This document shows, piece by piece, positions 10,371 through 21,619 of a DNA stretch of 64,000 bases. Location: contig SADC01000125.1 in NCBI GenBank assembly GCA_004194705.1, positions 124,001 to 188,000 on the forward strand, given 5' to 3'. The translations under genes were made by a program, and so were the position numbers. Under the pieces are notes generated by a model. That model had not been told where the DNA came from. It searched no databases and saw nothing but the letters and a program-made list of their open reading frames with translations. Position 1 is the first letter of the stretch. Each line of letters opens with the position of its first letter. The DNA comes from Ditylenchus dipsaci. Taxonomy: Eukaryota; Nematoda; Chromadorea; Rhabditida; Anguinidae.

Positions 10371-13300
10371 CTATCGTTTCTTGCATGATACATATTTAGC
10401 TGAATCGACTTTGACTGTTCTCTCGACTATCTTTACATGACTTAGTTCGTTTTCGATGGCTCGCAAGTTGCTGAGAATGTTTGCATCGCTCGCTTTTAAT
10501 CTGTCTAAAATTACAAAAAACTATTAGAAATTAAAAAAAAGCAATTATTGTTACTTACAATCTCCTGCTTTAGATATCGGAAGAGTTCATTCCAATTCGG
10601 GAACTTTTTCTCCTGTTCTTTTGAGTGAAATGGCCTTATAGGCTCTGAGACAGTGGTCATAGTTGAGTGATGCATGCGGTTGGTGTAGGGTAGGTAGTGC
10701 AGCAGGCTGAGGCAAATGAAGTGTTGGCACTTCTGCAATCGTCAAAAGCATCTGGATTGTGGCCATCCAATGCACTGTCATTGTGGAGTAGCCTAGTGAA
10801 GACTGGGGAGGGGTCCCACAGGCAAATTCTATTTCTACGACTAGGAAACGGAGAATGGCCGTTGCGGTTGACAAATCTAGGAAATCTTCAAAATTAAGAG
10901 GCACCACTGGAGCCATTTGAGCACTCCTGTTTGCTTTTGTCTTCCAGATAGGTTCTGGTGTTGAGAATGGAAGAATTGGCAGAGGAAGAAGCGGAAGAAG
11001 AGCAAAAACGCCTTCATCTGGACTGTTGGTGTAGTTGGTGGCGGTGGTTGGGGTTGTATCAGAAAAGTGCTTGCGTTTGTAGAGTTTGGTGATGGGGACA
11101 GCAGAGAGGATGCCTGTTCTAGGTTTGCAGCTACTGCTCTTCACAAACTTCGTCATCTACTTGGTAGTGAATATTATAGGGCAGGAAAGGGCGTTCTTCA
11201 GGCTCAGGCAGTCTGTAAATTTGATTATAATTAATGCTTTAGCAGTTTAAACAATTTTGGTATTTTAAATAGCGTTAGCCGCAACTGGATGTTTTGTATT
11301 TTAGTCAAAGATATCAATTCTAGATTGTGAAATTTCGCTCGAAAATAATCTAAAAAAGGGTCCAAGACAGTCGACCCCCGATTTAAGGACCCACCGCAAG
11401 TTCATTACTGCTTGAGAAACAATCTTGCCAAAAAAAGATCGCGGGGTATCAATTTAACGCCCTCTTATATAACGGCCCTCTAAACATTTTGCCAAATTTT
11501 TTATTTGAAAAAAAAACGCTCAGAAAAATTAAAATTTTGCGATGTTTCGGATAGAGACGGAAACGAGACGGATCCCGTACGGGATCCCGTCCCGTGGACC
11601 AAAATTTGACCTAAAATCCGTCCCGGAATCCCGCCGGTCCATTTCGAAAAATCCCGCTCCCGTCCCGGTTTGATTTTTTCTTAATCATAAACTGGGATTC
11701 ACAGTTTACCAGAAAAATAAGATTACACATATATTTATATTCACATTACCGTATTTTCTCTATTAAACCCCCATGGGGGATTATTTTTCAACCCCTAAAA
11801 ATCAGACAACTTTGAGACCAATTTCGAGATTTTCGGTACTCAACAAAATCTGAAAAGTATCAGGAGTGCTCGTGCTAACAAGAAAACGTAAAAAACAGAT
11901 TTGCAAAATGTTTGCTCTAGACTGAGACATAAGGTCCATATGGTGGGGGATTATTAGAGAGTGGGAGTTAATAGAAAAATACGGTATCTCCTATTAAGCT
12001 CGAGCACCTCCAGCTCAGATACTTTTTTGGCCGATTCAGGGATTTTTTGGCGAACCTTACTTGTCTATCCATTCTACGAAATAACGAGGATTTTGATTTT
12101 TTCGCAAAAGTTAAAACTTCTGCCTAATCGTCAAGTTTTAACCGTTTCAAAAGAACCATGATACCCTCCTTGTGGTTCGAAAAATGTTTTATCAAAAATT
12201 AAAAAAAACACGCGGCTTTCTCATGAAATCGGGATTGAGAAACACGAATATGAGGTTATCTCTTCATCCGAGCCTCCGCGTGGGGGATTCTATAATCAAG
12301 TCCCGTGAACTTTTTAGAGATATTTTTCGTGGCACCTGATGTTCGGCAGCGGTTACTGATAAATACTAGCATTTCTGTATTCATATATTAAGTTGGCAAT
12401 AGAAAAGACTTGAGCATTAAATCGTTCATTTTTTGCTGAAAATAAGTGAAGAAAATATCAGAAATGTGGAACTTTGTAGCTTAAATTAAGCTGACTTAAA
12501 TCCCGGTCATTTTACCGGATCCCGTACGGGATCCCGTTGGTTGTGTCCACAAAATCCCGGTCCCGGTCCCGGTCTAATCTAGGTCGAAAATCTCGTCCCG
12601 GAATCCGTTGGTGGCGTCTTTCCGTCTCTAGTTTCGGACTAGACCAGCCAAAGACAACTCGTACAAAAATTTAAAAATCAGGGTAAAAAGTGTCAGACCC
12701 TAGGCGGGAACGAACTCGAGGTGGGGCCGTTAAATCGGTTGTTGACTGTATCGTATAAGGTCTATTAAGACCCCAGGACTCTCAATTTCAACCTTCTCTG
12801 AAAAGGACCATAATAGGGCAGACTATCATTAAATTTATTCGGTACAATCTAACCTCCCTAATCCGGTCAATTCGGCAACCTTAATAATTCGGCACACGAT
12901 GCTTTTCTTAGAAAAAAATATATATTAGAGCAAATTGCCCTTGCTAATTCGACACCCTGCAGTTCCTTATTGAATATAAAAATTAAAGATTTCAATAATT
13001 CAATTCGAGTTGAAATTGTTCTAAGTTTCGTAGAAAGTTAGTTGATCTTTTGCGTAAATAAAAGAAAATTAAAGCTCACCTGATCTCAAAGAAGGACTTG
13101 TTGCAAACTGAACTTCTCATTGTTAGATATTTTCGTTCAGCCTATTTGTCCGTCAGCATTACTGGCACTGCTGCTGCAGCATTACAATTATTGTTGCGAA
13201 ATTATGGGTGGAAGAATTGTAAAGTTTCGCAAAAACCTTTTTGCCGACATTAGAGTAGATGTGGCTACTGAGCTGGAAGTGGTCATGGCTTGCTCTTCTG

Positions 13301-16300
13301 CTTTGCTTAGCTCCAGCCTTTCATCCTTTGCGCGTACCCTTGGCATTACACTCAACCTGTAAAAAAACTGTACATATGTAAACTTTTTTTCTAAAATTGT
13401 TTTACTTCGTATTGTTGTCTAAACTCTTGGTCTGGTGCGCATTTCTGGAGAGTGGGCACTGGCTCTGCCTAAAGTGGCAAAACTGAACAAGGATCAATTA
13501 CACAAGTAGGGAGGTTGGACAGGTGCGAGGTAGTGGGTTGTAGATGAATGGAAGGCACCAGAATTATCTGTCTTGTCATAGTGCCTAGAGCTGCAGGGCA
13601 ATCTACTAGACGTTCATTTATAGCATCAGTGGAGTGTTGGTGGGTGGAGATTGACGGGGACACAATCGACTGTCAAGGATTACTATAATTAAATAGAGTA
13701 AATCAATAAAGTATGTTACACATTTTTTTATTTTTAATAGAAAATTTGGTGTTTGAAATAGTTACCGTGATATTCTAGTAGAAAACACGTCTCTAATTAG
13801 TGTACTACTTTTAGCATTCAACTTTCGATGCAACTCAAGATGATGGTCTATTAGACTTTAGGGGGCACAATTTTTTTGCCTTGGTCCCCCCTGTTTGTTT
13901 TTGTTAAAAAATACCTTGGTCCCCTTGTCCATTATAGTTATATTGATACTCTGATTATGGTGATAATGCTGATTATGGTTAACATGACACCTTGACCATG
14001 AGCACCTTTCAAAACCAACGGGGGACCAAAGGTAATTTTTAACAAAAAACAACAGGAGGGACCAAGGCAAAAAAATGTTGCCCCCTAAAGTCTAATAGGG
14101 CCATTTACAACTCAGGGCCATTTGCAACTCAAGATGATTCATAAATGGTGTAACTTACCATTTTCATAGACATTTTGTGAGGCAGTACTTGACATATTGG
14201 GTGGAAGAGTAGCAGTCAGCAGTCTGGCCACTGAGTCGAATTTGTGCCTATTGCTCATGTTGTTGGTAACTGTTGAGTGCAAGGCCACTGAACCAAGGGA
14301 GCCCCGGATTGGTGGGAGGCATAAAGTGGACTTCTGGAAGAAGCTTGCTGGCTGCTCCTACTACTTCTTCCAATCCATCCCCATTCAGATTGTCCAAAGA
14401 GAAGCACAGAGACTTGCGATTAAGTTTAGCAAGTTTGTCTCGCGAAGCAATAGCTGCTAGTTGGGAAGGTGGCGTTGTTGAGGTGCTGGCCTTAGGAATG
14501 GCTCCTCCTAGTCCTGCATCATGGTCTGCCACCCTGCTGATAGTGCACTTAGAGTCCAGAGATCTGAACACAATAATAATGTTCAAGAATAATTATGAAA
14601 AACTAGGCGAACAGGCGATGGCGGCCTCTTTTATTAGTTTTTCTAGCAAATCTTTTTACATTTTTTTGCCTCACCCATACTTCAAGAAGTACCCTTTCAT
14701 AATCATTTTACCTGCTTTTACCAATAAGCCGTTACCACTAATCGGGCACACTACCTGGTCAACACTACACGGGTGCCGCCACTTAGGTAGACAACAGACA
14801 AACTAATAATTTGGTGTATAACGAAAATACTAATATGAGCCAGCCAAAATGAACTGGCAAGAAATGGCGGAAATTCTTGTTTAGTTAATTGTTTAGTTTT
14901 TACAGATTTATTGACTTGTTCGCGCTAAGATCATGAAATTAACCAATTTGAGAATAGGGTCCTCAAATATAGTCCCTCCCTGTTACAACAAATATAAGTT
15001 TGCCAAACGCCCCTACAGCTGTAATAAGCAAAAAGAAGCCAAAAACGTCACTGAACTTCATTTTGGCTAATACTATATAAAGATTATGTTATAGTCGAAG
15101 TTCGATATGAATCACCACCAAAAAAATTTCCCGTCTAGGCTCTGACACTCTTTTTTGACCATATTTCGGCCTTAGGCCTGTGTCTCTGGCTAGTGCAAGC
15201 TCAAAATATTGCAAGTGGGATTTTCGTGTCCTTATAGCTACTGTATTTTTATATTTACTCAAAATTAGCTGAAAAATTACAAGACCCAAAAAGTTGGCCA
15301 AAACACGCGTCTTATTAAAAACTTGAGGAACAATATAGCGCTGCAGACAAGAAAATTGCAAAAAAATAATTCGCCTTGATCTATCTTGGTGTTTTTTCGT
15401 GGAAAGCGGATAATTGCCTCCATTAAACACCCACAAGGTATGGCTGTTTTGAAGAAAAATCAACTCGAAACCTTTTAACTGTCCTGGTTTTGACTCTTGG
15501 ATCCAGAAAGAGACTTTCGACCTAGACTTCACTTTCGAAAAAAATCAAACAAAACCCTTGGATAATTTATATTGAATTTAACCAATAAAAAACTAAAAAT
15601 AAAAACGAAAAGCCTTTCTAAAGACCACACTCAAAGAAAAAATTTCTTAGAAACCCATTGTTCAGTACTACTTAGCCTTTTTGGCTTAAATAAATTAGCT
15701 AAAATTTAATTTGGGTGAGAGACAAATAAGAACATCTTGTAGTTGCTGTTGTTACAACAACAACTTGTTCCAAACAAGCAAATAAAGATTAAAAGCTTAA
15801 TCGAAAACAATCGAGGTAAGAAGTAGTCCGACAACAACAAGCCTGATGAAAGGGTAATGGGGAGGGGATGATAGGTGTGTTTGGGGATGATGAGTTCAGC
15901 ACACAGCAGCTCACCACCACCAGCCAATAATAATGCACATATCCATCACATTCTTTGACTGATCCAGAGGAAATGGATCAATTACACACATACAACTAGT
16001 TAAAGGGGGCTCTGAGTCGATTTTTTGCGACTCATGTCTTCTTTCCTTTTTTCTAAAATCTTTTAGCCTCAAAAGTGAATCCACCTTACACAACAATAAA
16101 GTTGGTCCTTTTATATGTTGCATTCTTGCAGCAGTCACCCGATCACCCCTCCTTGCCCACCACACAAACAACAACATAAAATACAACAAACAGTTTATGG
16201 CAGACTTTTAATGTGATTTTAAAGTGATCGAAAAGAAGGTCTTTATTAGAGTTGGCTCGAAATCGATATTTGGACCGGAAACGGAACTTTAGTTTGTGAA

Positions 16301-19300
16301 AACCGAAACTGAACCGGAGTTTCAGTTTTGCTGAAACCAAAACCGGAGCCGAAAAAAAGAAGTTTTTGGAAAAATCACTGCCGCTTTACATGATTTTTTG
16401 ATTATTTTAATATTCAACACGAAAATTCGTTCAAAAGTTGAAAATACAAATTATGATTTTTGAAAATTATGATAGAGTAGGCTCGTAATTGATGTTCGGA
16501 CCGGAACCGAATTAAATCTTTTTTGCGACCGGAACAGGAATTCCGGGCCAACTCCAGTTTTTATCGCAACCTAAGGTTGTAACTTATACCGTATTTCCTC
16601 TAATAAGCGCCCCCGCTCCAATAAGCCCCCCCCTATTTCTTGACTAAAATTTGGAGTTAAGGCCATTTCTGATTGACAATTTCAAAATTTTTAGGGGTTT
16701 GAAAAATAAGCGCCCCGGGCGCTTATTAGAGGAAATACGGTAATACTCTTTTTTATTTATTTTTTCAATATACCATATTTTGTATAATAGTAAGTCGTTT
16801 TCGAATAGAAGCCTTCTGCAACTTCGAGGGTCTGTATCTCGGAGCGGAGTGAATATTTTGAAAACTGTTTCTTGCTGTTCTTTGAGGCGAATGAGCTCTA
16901 CCGATTCTGTTTTAAGATTTCGGTTGAGCACTCAAAATCTCGAGAGCGACTCAAAAATTTATCGATTTTCGGAGAGTTGAAAAATATAAGACCAGCGCCC
17001 AGGCATGTGCACGGGCCGAAAACGGGCCGAAGCGGGCCCTGGATTTCTCTGACTTTTTTCAGACTTTTTAGAAAAAAGTTTATACCATCTGATAGCTAAG
17101 ATTTAAGGCTACAAATGCTTTTTTCCGGGCCGGGGTTTGAAATTTTTTTGACCAACGGGCCTGCTTTTTGGTCGAAAAACCACGTTTTTTTGAAAAAGGG
17201 TGTTTTTTGACCAAAAAGCCGACTCGTTGGTCAAAAAAAATTTCAAACCCCGCCCGGAAAAAAGCATTTTGTAGCCTGAAATCTTAGCTATCAGATGGTA
17301 TAAACTTTTTTCTAAAAGTCTGAAAAAAGTCAGAGAAAATCCAGGCCCGCTTCGGCCCGTTTTCGGCCCGTGCACATGCCTGCCAGCGCCTACTGTTCGA
17401 AAGAAAAAGGGTAAGTCAGTCAGAATAGTTAAGAGACATCAATATTTATTGCTTACTTAGTAGCGTGTGGAAATGGTCGCAGATTCGCTCCATACTGTAA
17501 ATGTTGTGCTAGCTCACCCCTCTCTAATAACTCACTCCTTTAACTTTGAGTACCTATATCTCAGCCCAAAAAATATTTTACACTATTGTTCACTGCGTTT
17601 TCGTTAGCTCCACGAGCACTACTGATCCCGCTACTCGGTTTTACCCCATTTATTTTTTCAAGGATACCTAAAACCATACTTTTTTTTAGAAAAATGCTGA
17701 AATTATTACAGGATGTCTGTAATAATATCAGCCTAAAGCCTAAGCCAAAGCTTAAGGGCCAAGCCTAATCGGTAAGCCTTAAAATAATTGGGAGGGGGTT
17801 GTGTAAAACCGAGTAGCGCCGATTATTTGAATTGTTGTATGATTTTGAGTACTCATTGAAACAATTATGTATTAGAGACTGACCTTGAATTTGACGATAT
17901 TTAAAATTGACGACACATGTTAATTTTTAAAAAATCTTTTCTTTTGACAAATGCTTGTAGTAAATCAAAAAATTTTTGAGGAGAAAAGACAGACTCAACT
18001 ATACGACTCAAATGCCCCCAGCAATTCATCAGTTGAGTTGGCAGGAACTCAAGTCTGGCCCAGTGATCGGACCTCCACCTTCACAAATAACACATGTCCT
18101 TTTTGCCTTTTTCATTTTTGCTAGCTCTAATTAATTTGTTGTCGGGAGACTGCTGAAAACAAGGTGAATCCTAGCTTTCATCCCTAAATCATTATGCTTT
18201 TCTAGCGGCAGGATACCTTTGAGACAAAAACAAAGTTTTTATTTTTTGAGGGATCATATTTAAGATTTTTTAAATATCTGATAACAAAATAGACATTTAA
18301 AGGTTTGCAATCATTCGCCGTAATCATAGTCGGGGTCAACATTTAGGGTCGATTTTTTCTTAAATTCAAAAAATGTCAATATTTTCTCAATATTTATTAA
18401 TTTGATATTTATGACCCAAGGGCAACTTCTTGTGCTGTACACGAAAATTAAGACAGTTTCACTGAGTGATTGTTGAAATTTTTACGTATAAAAATTAGTG
18501 GGGGAAAAAAGTGGAGGGGTTAACTCAGTGTTCAACTTTTGCTCAAATTTTGTAGAGACAAGATTTCATATTTCTGTTTAAACCATCTTGTAGAGCTCAA
18601 AAAGATTGAAAAATATTAGATTTGGCACTTTCCCTTCAAAAATTGATATTTTGGTACTTTTGAAAAAAGTTGACTCCTAAAAAGTTGGGGGTCACTCGAC
18701 TATGCTGATGAGTTTTTTGAGTTTTGAGTTTTTTTGACATGAGTTTTTTTTATTGAGTTTTTTTTATTTATTTTCGCTACGATCAGGCCTGGATTTCTGA
18801 ACGGGTAATATTAATTATGCCCGCTAATTTCTTAAAAATGCAGCTAATTTTTTGTTGCATTTTCTTTACTTTTTATTTTTATTTCTAAAGTTTTTAACAT
18901 TAACGTGTAGCTCAGAATCTCAGCTTTCTAGCGAGTTATACAACTTTATCAATAATTTAAGAAACTTATAGATCTAGGTGTTTGAAAAATAGGTGTTCTT
19001 TTGTCTCAACTAGGCTTGGCAACGGGACGGGAATCCCATGGGAATCCCGCAATCCCGATCCCGAAAATTTTGTAAATTCCGATCCTGAATCCCGCCGGTC
19101 CAAAAGCCAAATCCCGAATCCCGATCCCGAAAACTTTGAAAATCCCAATCCCGAATCCCACCGGAACCCCTGCTCGCCGATTTCTCGGTACTAGAAACAT
19201 CAGTCGCCAGTGAGCAGCTCTTTAGTCATGCCAGAGACGTGTTTGAGTACAGAAGGGGACAACTTGATGCGAAAAGAGCCGAACAACTAATTTTCTTCAA

Positions 19301-20588
19301 CAAAGCTCTAGAATATGTGTACTTTACTTATTGATCGAATTCTCTGTGTTGCAATTGTGTGTTAAAATTAATTATTTGAAATATCTAATCGAATAAATTC
19401 ATTATCGGAAAAACCCGATCGGGATCCCGACATTTTTGAAAATCCGATTCCGAATCCCGCCGGTCCAAAAGCCAAATCCCAAATCCCGATCCCGAAAATT
19501 TCGAAATCCCAATCTCACCGCAACACAATCTGCCAAGCCTTGTCTCAACCTCTAAATCTCTACATCTGTGAAATTATTAGGTGCAGAATAATAGCTTGTT
19601 AGAAAGCTGAGATGCTGGCTACACGATGATATAAAACAATAATTAAAACGAAAAATCAAAACAAAAACGCGGATAAAAATTCAAAAAGAAAATTAGCGGG
19701 CATTTTTCAGAAATTAGCGGGCAAAATAAAGTACCACCCTTTCTAAGCTCCGAAAAAGTATTGATTGACTTAGTAAAATTTAAAGCTCTAACAAATATAA
19801 AAGTACAAAAACAACTTTTCGAAAGTATATTTATTGTTTACAATCACTTAGAAAAACATACTTTAAAGAGCTCCCACCTCCTTGCCACGAAATCTACAAA
19901 TTCTAGGAGGATAACAAATAAATTTGCCACAAAGTTTCTGATGGAATGAAATCTCCTGAGTAAAAAGTCAAAGAGCTAAATGGTACAGCCTTTACCATTT
20001 TTAACATACCCTATTTCCTCTATTAGGCCGCTTTCCTCTCATAAGCCGCCCTTCAACTTTAGGGATCTATATCTCAGCCCAGAAAAATAACTGTGCAAGT
20101 CTTTTTTGCGTTTTCTTAGTTACCACGAGTTTACCTGACCCCGCTTTCAGTTTTCGGTTGAGCGCTCAAAAATTTCGAGATCGACCTTAAAATTTTCAGA
20201 TTTTTGAGGGTTTTAAAAATAAGCCGAGGAAATACGGTAGATTCGAAATAAATTTAGATTTTATCAAACAGAACAGCCCACTTCTATTAGAAGTTTTATG
20301 GTAACCGAGTTTATAAGTTCGAAAACCATGTATACCATTATTCAGAGAATTGGAAGTAACCTACTTAGTAAACCGAAGACTGCCAGTTGGTCTGCACTCG
20401 TTTGAAGCCACTTTTTCACCCGTATTTCTTTTGGAAAATAGTTTGGAAGCTTCTCCATATTTCCAGGTGCCAAAGGCTACAGATCTATAGCTGCTTCTAG
20501 GCAAATAAATAGTGGCATCTGTGTGTTGTTGGGCAGTAGCAGTAGTCATCTGGACAGTTGGTTGGACCACAACCACTGAACTAGCCAT
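10371..20588 (-). CDS. Unrecognised Ser/Thr/Pro-rich protein gene, exons provisional
   Basis: I do not recognise the product. Exon 1 (20588-20365) starts MASSVVVVQPTVQMTTATAQ and ends at a GTAGGT donor in phase 2. Exon 2 (14563-14159) begins after TGTTCAG in the matching phase and codes SLDSKCTISRVAD...SRDKLAKLNRKSL; its last part (SNRHKFDSVARLLTATLPPN...NVYENG) is in the next frame. Further coding-like exons: about 13669-13390 (TDAINERLVDCPAALG; TLQKCAPDQEFRQQYE), 13360-13085 (RVRAKDERLELSKAEEQAM), 11217-10556 (LPEPEERPFLPYNIHYQ; ITKLYKRKHFSDT; PNWNELFRYLKQEI) and a last exon 10506-10371 (NILSNLRAIENELSHVKIVE...CKKR, stop). Low-complexity Ser/Thr/Pro stretches, no membrane segment. Frames change inside exons, so indels or unseen mini-introns remain. 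The 5.8-kb first intron holds many repeats. Confidence 0.55.
11552..12630. mobile_element. hAT-like non-autonomous element, word GGATCCCG, 8-bp TSD
   Basis: Starts TAGAGACGGAAACG and ends CTTTCCGTCTCTA (inverted). Perfect 8-bp target duplication GTTTCGGA at 11544-11551 and 12631-12638. Both ends are filled with ATCCCG-type words (GGATCCCGTACGGGATCCCG near 11570 and again near 12518). No transposase frame recognised. Confidence 0.85.
11747..11986. repeat. TACCGTATTT MITE, copy word CCCCCATGGGGG
   Basis: TACCGTATTTTCTCTATTAA at the left, ...TTAATAGAAAAATACGGTA at the right. The word ATTAAACCCCCATGGGGGATTA recurs as GGGGGATTATTAGAG near the right end. Nested inside the hAT-like element. Confidence 0.8.
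13849..14097. repeat. Foldback repeat with TAGACTTTAGGGGGC ends
   Basis: TATTAGACTTTAGGGGGCAC...TTGCCTTGGTCCCCC at the left, mirrored by GGACCAAGGCAAAA...GCCCCCTAAAGTCTAATA at the right. Lies between two exons of the minus-strand gene. Confidence 0.75.
15089..15540 (-). other. Long open frame in a repeat-like segment, probably non-coding
   Basis: An uninterrupted 147-codon frame lies in the first intron of the minus-strand gene. Its downstream end (near 15090-15160) matches the pogo-like family (AGTCGAAGTTCGATATGAAT, CCGTCTAGGCTCTGACACT), so I treat it as repeat sequence. No domain recognised. Confidence 0.35.
15541..16238. other. Intronic sequence without assigned feature
   Basis: AT-rich and partly low-complexity sequence in the large first intron of the minus-strand gene. 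Short open frames on the minus strand show no domain. Confidence 0.5.
16247..16556. mobile_element. hAT-like MITE, word ACCGGA, 8-bp TSD (7/8)
   Basis: Starts TAGAGTTGGCTCG and ends CGGGCCAACTCCA (inverted). Flanked by GTCTTTAT (16239-16246) and GTTTTTAT (16557-16564). ACCGGA/ACCGAA words recur through both halves. Confidence 0.8.
16587..16742. repeat. TACCGTATTT MITE, copy word AAGCGCCC
   Basis: TACCGTATTTCCTCTAATAA then GCGCCCC; right end GGGCGCTTATTAGAGGAAA then TACGGTA. The word AAGCGCCC also appears next to GAAAAATAAGCGCCCCGGG inside. Confidence 0.85.
17000..17382. mobile_element. Palindromic hAT-like MITE, word ACGGGCC, perfect 8-bp TSD
   Basis: Starts CAGGCATGTGCACGGGCC and ends GGCCCGTGCACATGCCTG: the whole 383 nt folds back on itself. 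Perfect duplication CCAGCGCC at 16992-16999 and 17383-17390. Confidence 0.9.
17400..18960. other. Intronic sequence without assigned feature
   Basis: About 1.5 kb of AT-rich sequence in the first intron of the minus-strand gene. I see no coding exon, RNA gene or clear repeat boundary here. Confidence 0.5.
19011..19541. mobile_element. hAT element, internally deleted, word AATCCCGATCCCG, perfect 8-bp TSD
   Basis: Begins TAGGCTTGGCAACGGG and ends CTGCCAAGCCTT (inverted). Perfect 8-bp duplication GTCTCAAC at 19003-19010 and 19542-19549. The subterminal halves are filled with ATCCCGATCCCGAAAA-type words. It keeps the end of a transposase frame (next entry), which places it in the hAT superfamily. 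Confidence 0.92.
19182..19334 (+). pseudogene. hAT transposase C-terminal dimerisation region, truncated
   Basis: The 50-codon frame contains TSVASEQLFSHARDVFEYRR followed by GQLDAKRAEQLIFFNKALEY and a stop. Spacing and residues match the hAT C-terminal family motif (xxTSxxSERxFSxAGxxxxxRRxxL...; family knowledge). The N-terminal catalytic part is gone, so the copy cannot be autonomous. Confidence 0.85.
20007..20239. repeat. TACCGTATTT MITE, copy word AGCCG
   Basis: Left end TACCCTATTTCCTCTATTAG then GCCGC; right end AATAAGCCGAGGAAATACGG then TA. Slightly diverged termini. Confidence 0.65.
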
Positions 20589-21025
20589 TTAACATTTTCT
20601 AAATTTACAATTTAGCAAACAGTAACTAGCATATATATAGCAGCAGCAGTAAATATAGTCATGGAGTGAATACCAATGCCCCCCTAAGAAAATAGAGCAG
20701 AAAGAGCAATCAAATCACCTCCTCCTCCCTTTGGTGGTGTGAAGTTGGCGAAAAGGGTGTGCTGCTGCTATATGGATTGAGTTTCCCTTTTTTCCTCAAC
20801 TTCTTTAAACTTTTATTATTAGCTTGGCTGGTTGAACTCTCAACAGATGGTGGTAGAGACTCAATGTGCAAACAAAGGCGAAAAATAACTGAGAAAGGCA
20901 AAAAAGATCTCAAAAAATTGAGCAAATATACAACTACATTTTTAAGCAACACAATCACTGTTTTTTGATATATATTTAGAGAAATTTTTCAAAAAAGGTA
21001 TCTTTATAAATTTTTGTTTTGTGAT

Positions 21026-21443
21026 AGGTTCATACATACTCCACCGAAACACATCTACCGAAACAATCAGAAATTGCTTTGGCTTGGAAATATGTTATTC
21101 ATTTTTCTAAAAACTTTTATACTCAAAATGATCGCCATGAGTCTTTGCTCATTTCGGTGATAAAAACTTTCATGAAAAAAATAAAAAGTTTAAAGATCAA
21201 GTTAGTGAAAATGGTGTTTCGGTATGTTTCGGTTAAATCCACCGAAAGATACCGAAACACCATTTTCATAACTTGATCTTTAAACTTTTTTTTTTTCATG
21301 AAAGTTTTATCACCGAAATGAGCAAAGACTCATGGCGATCATTTTGAGTATAAAAGTTTTAGAAAAATGAATAACATATTTCCAAGCCAAAGCAATTTCT
21401 GATTGTTTCGGTAGACGTGTTTCGGTGGAGTATGCATGAACCT
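21026..21443. repeat. Long near-perfect foldback with CCGAAACA ends
   Basis: About 205-nt arms: AGGTTCATACATACTCCACC... is mirrored by ...GGTGGAGTATGCATGAACCT with few mismatches and almost no loop (centre near 21238, GTTTCGGTTAAATCCACCGAAA). The frames seen on either strand are its mirror images. Confidence 0.9.
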
Positions 21444-21619
21444 GATCTGAATTCCGAAAAATATTTTGGTAACTGAAGGTATATAAGACGATATGTCCTG
21501 ATGCAGCTGTGCGGTTGCGATTTTTTTTTTCAAAACTGAATGCTTGAAAGGCAACAAAGTTAAAAAATGCGCCCACGCAGAGTGGTCAAATGGAGGAGGT
21601 AACGTCATATTCGTGTTTT

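Larger units (their letters stand above)
11367..12750. mobile_element. pogo/Tigger-like foldback MITE, split by a nested hAT-like insertion
   Basis: Left end ACAGTCGACCCCCGATTTAA; right end TTAAATCGGTTGTTGACTGT, with the inner CAGACCCTAGGCGGGAACGA typical of this family. The body is interrupted at 11552-12630. Confidence 0.7.

Noticed and set aside
10511..11217. Single uninterrupted 189-codon protein on the minus strand as a whole gene
   Set aside because: Better coding character switches between frames within the stretch (LPEPEERPFLPYNIHYQ, then ITKLYKRKHF, then PNWNELFRYLKQEI), so it is part of a multi-exon gene rather than a stand-alone ORF.
14159..14563. A 31-nt mini-intron in exon 2 of the minus-strand gene (GTAGTAGG...TTCCAG)
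   Set aside because: It restores frame but is shorter than any secure intron here; base errors seen in other genes are the simpler cause.
16780..17375. Frames around 16.8-17.4 kb on both strands
   Set aside because: Explained by the palindromic hAT-like MITE at 17000-17382 and its flank.
21079..21608. Several overlapping open frames near 21 kb
   Set aside because: They are mirror translations of the two arms of one near-perfect foldback repeat.
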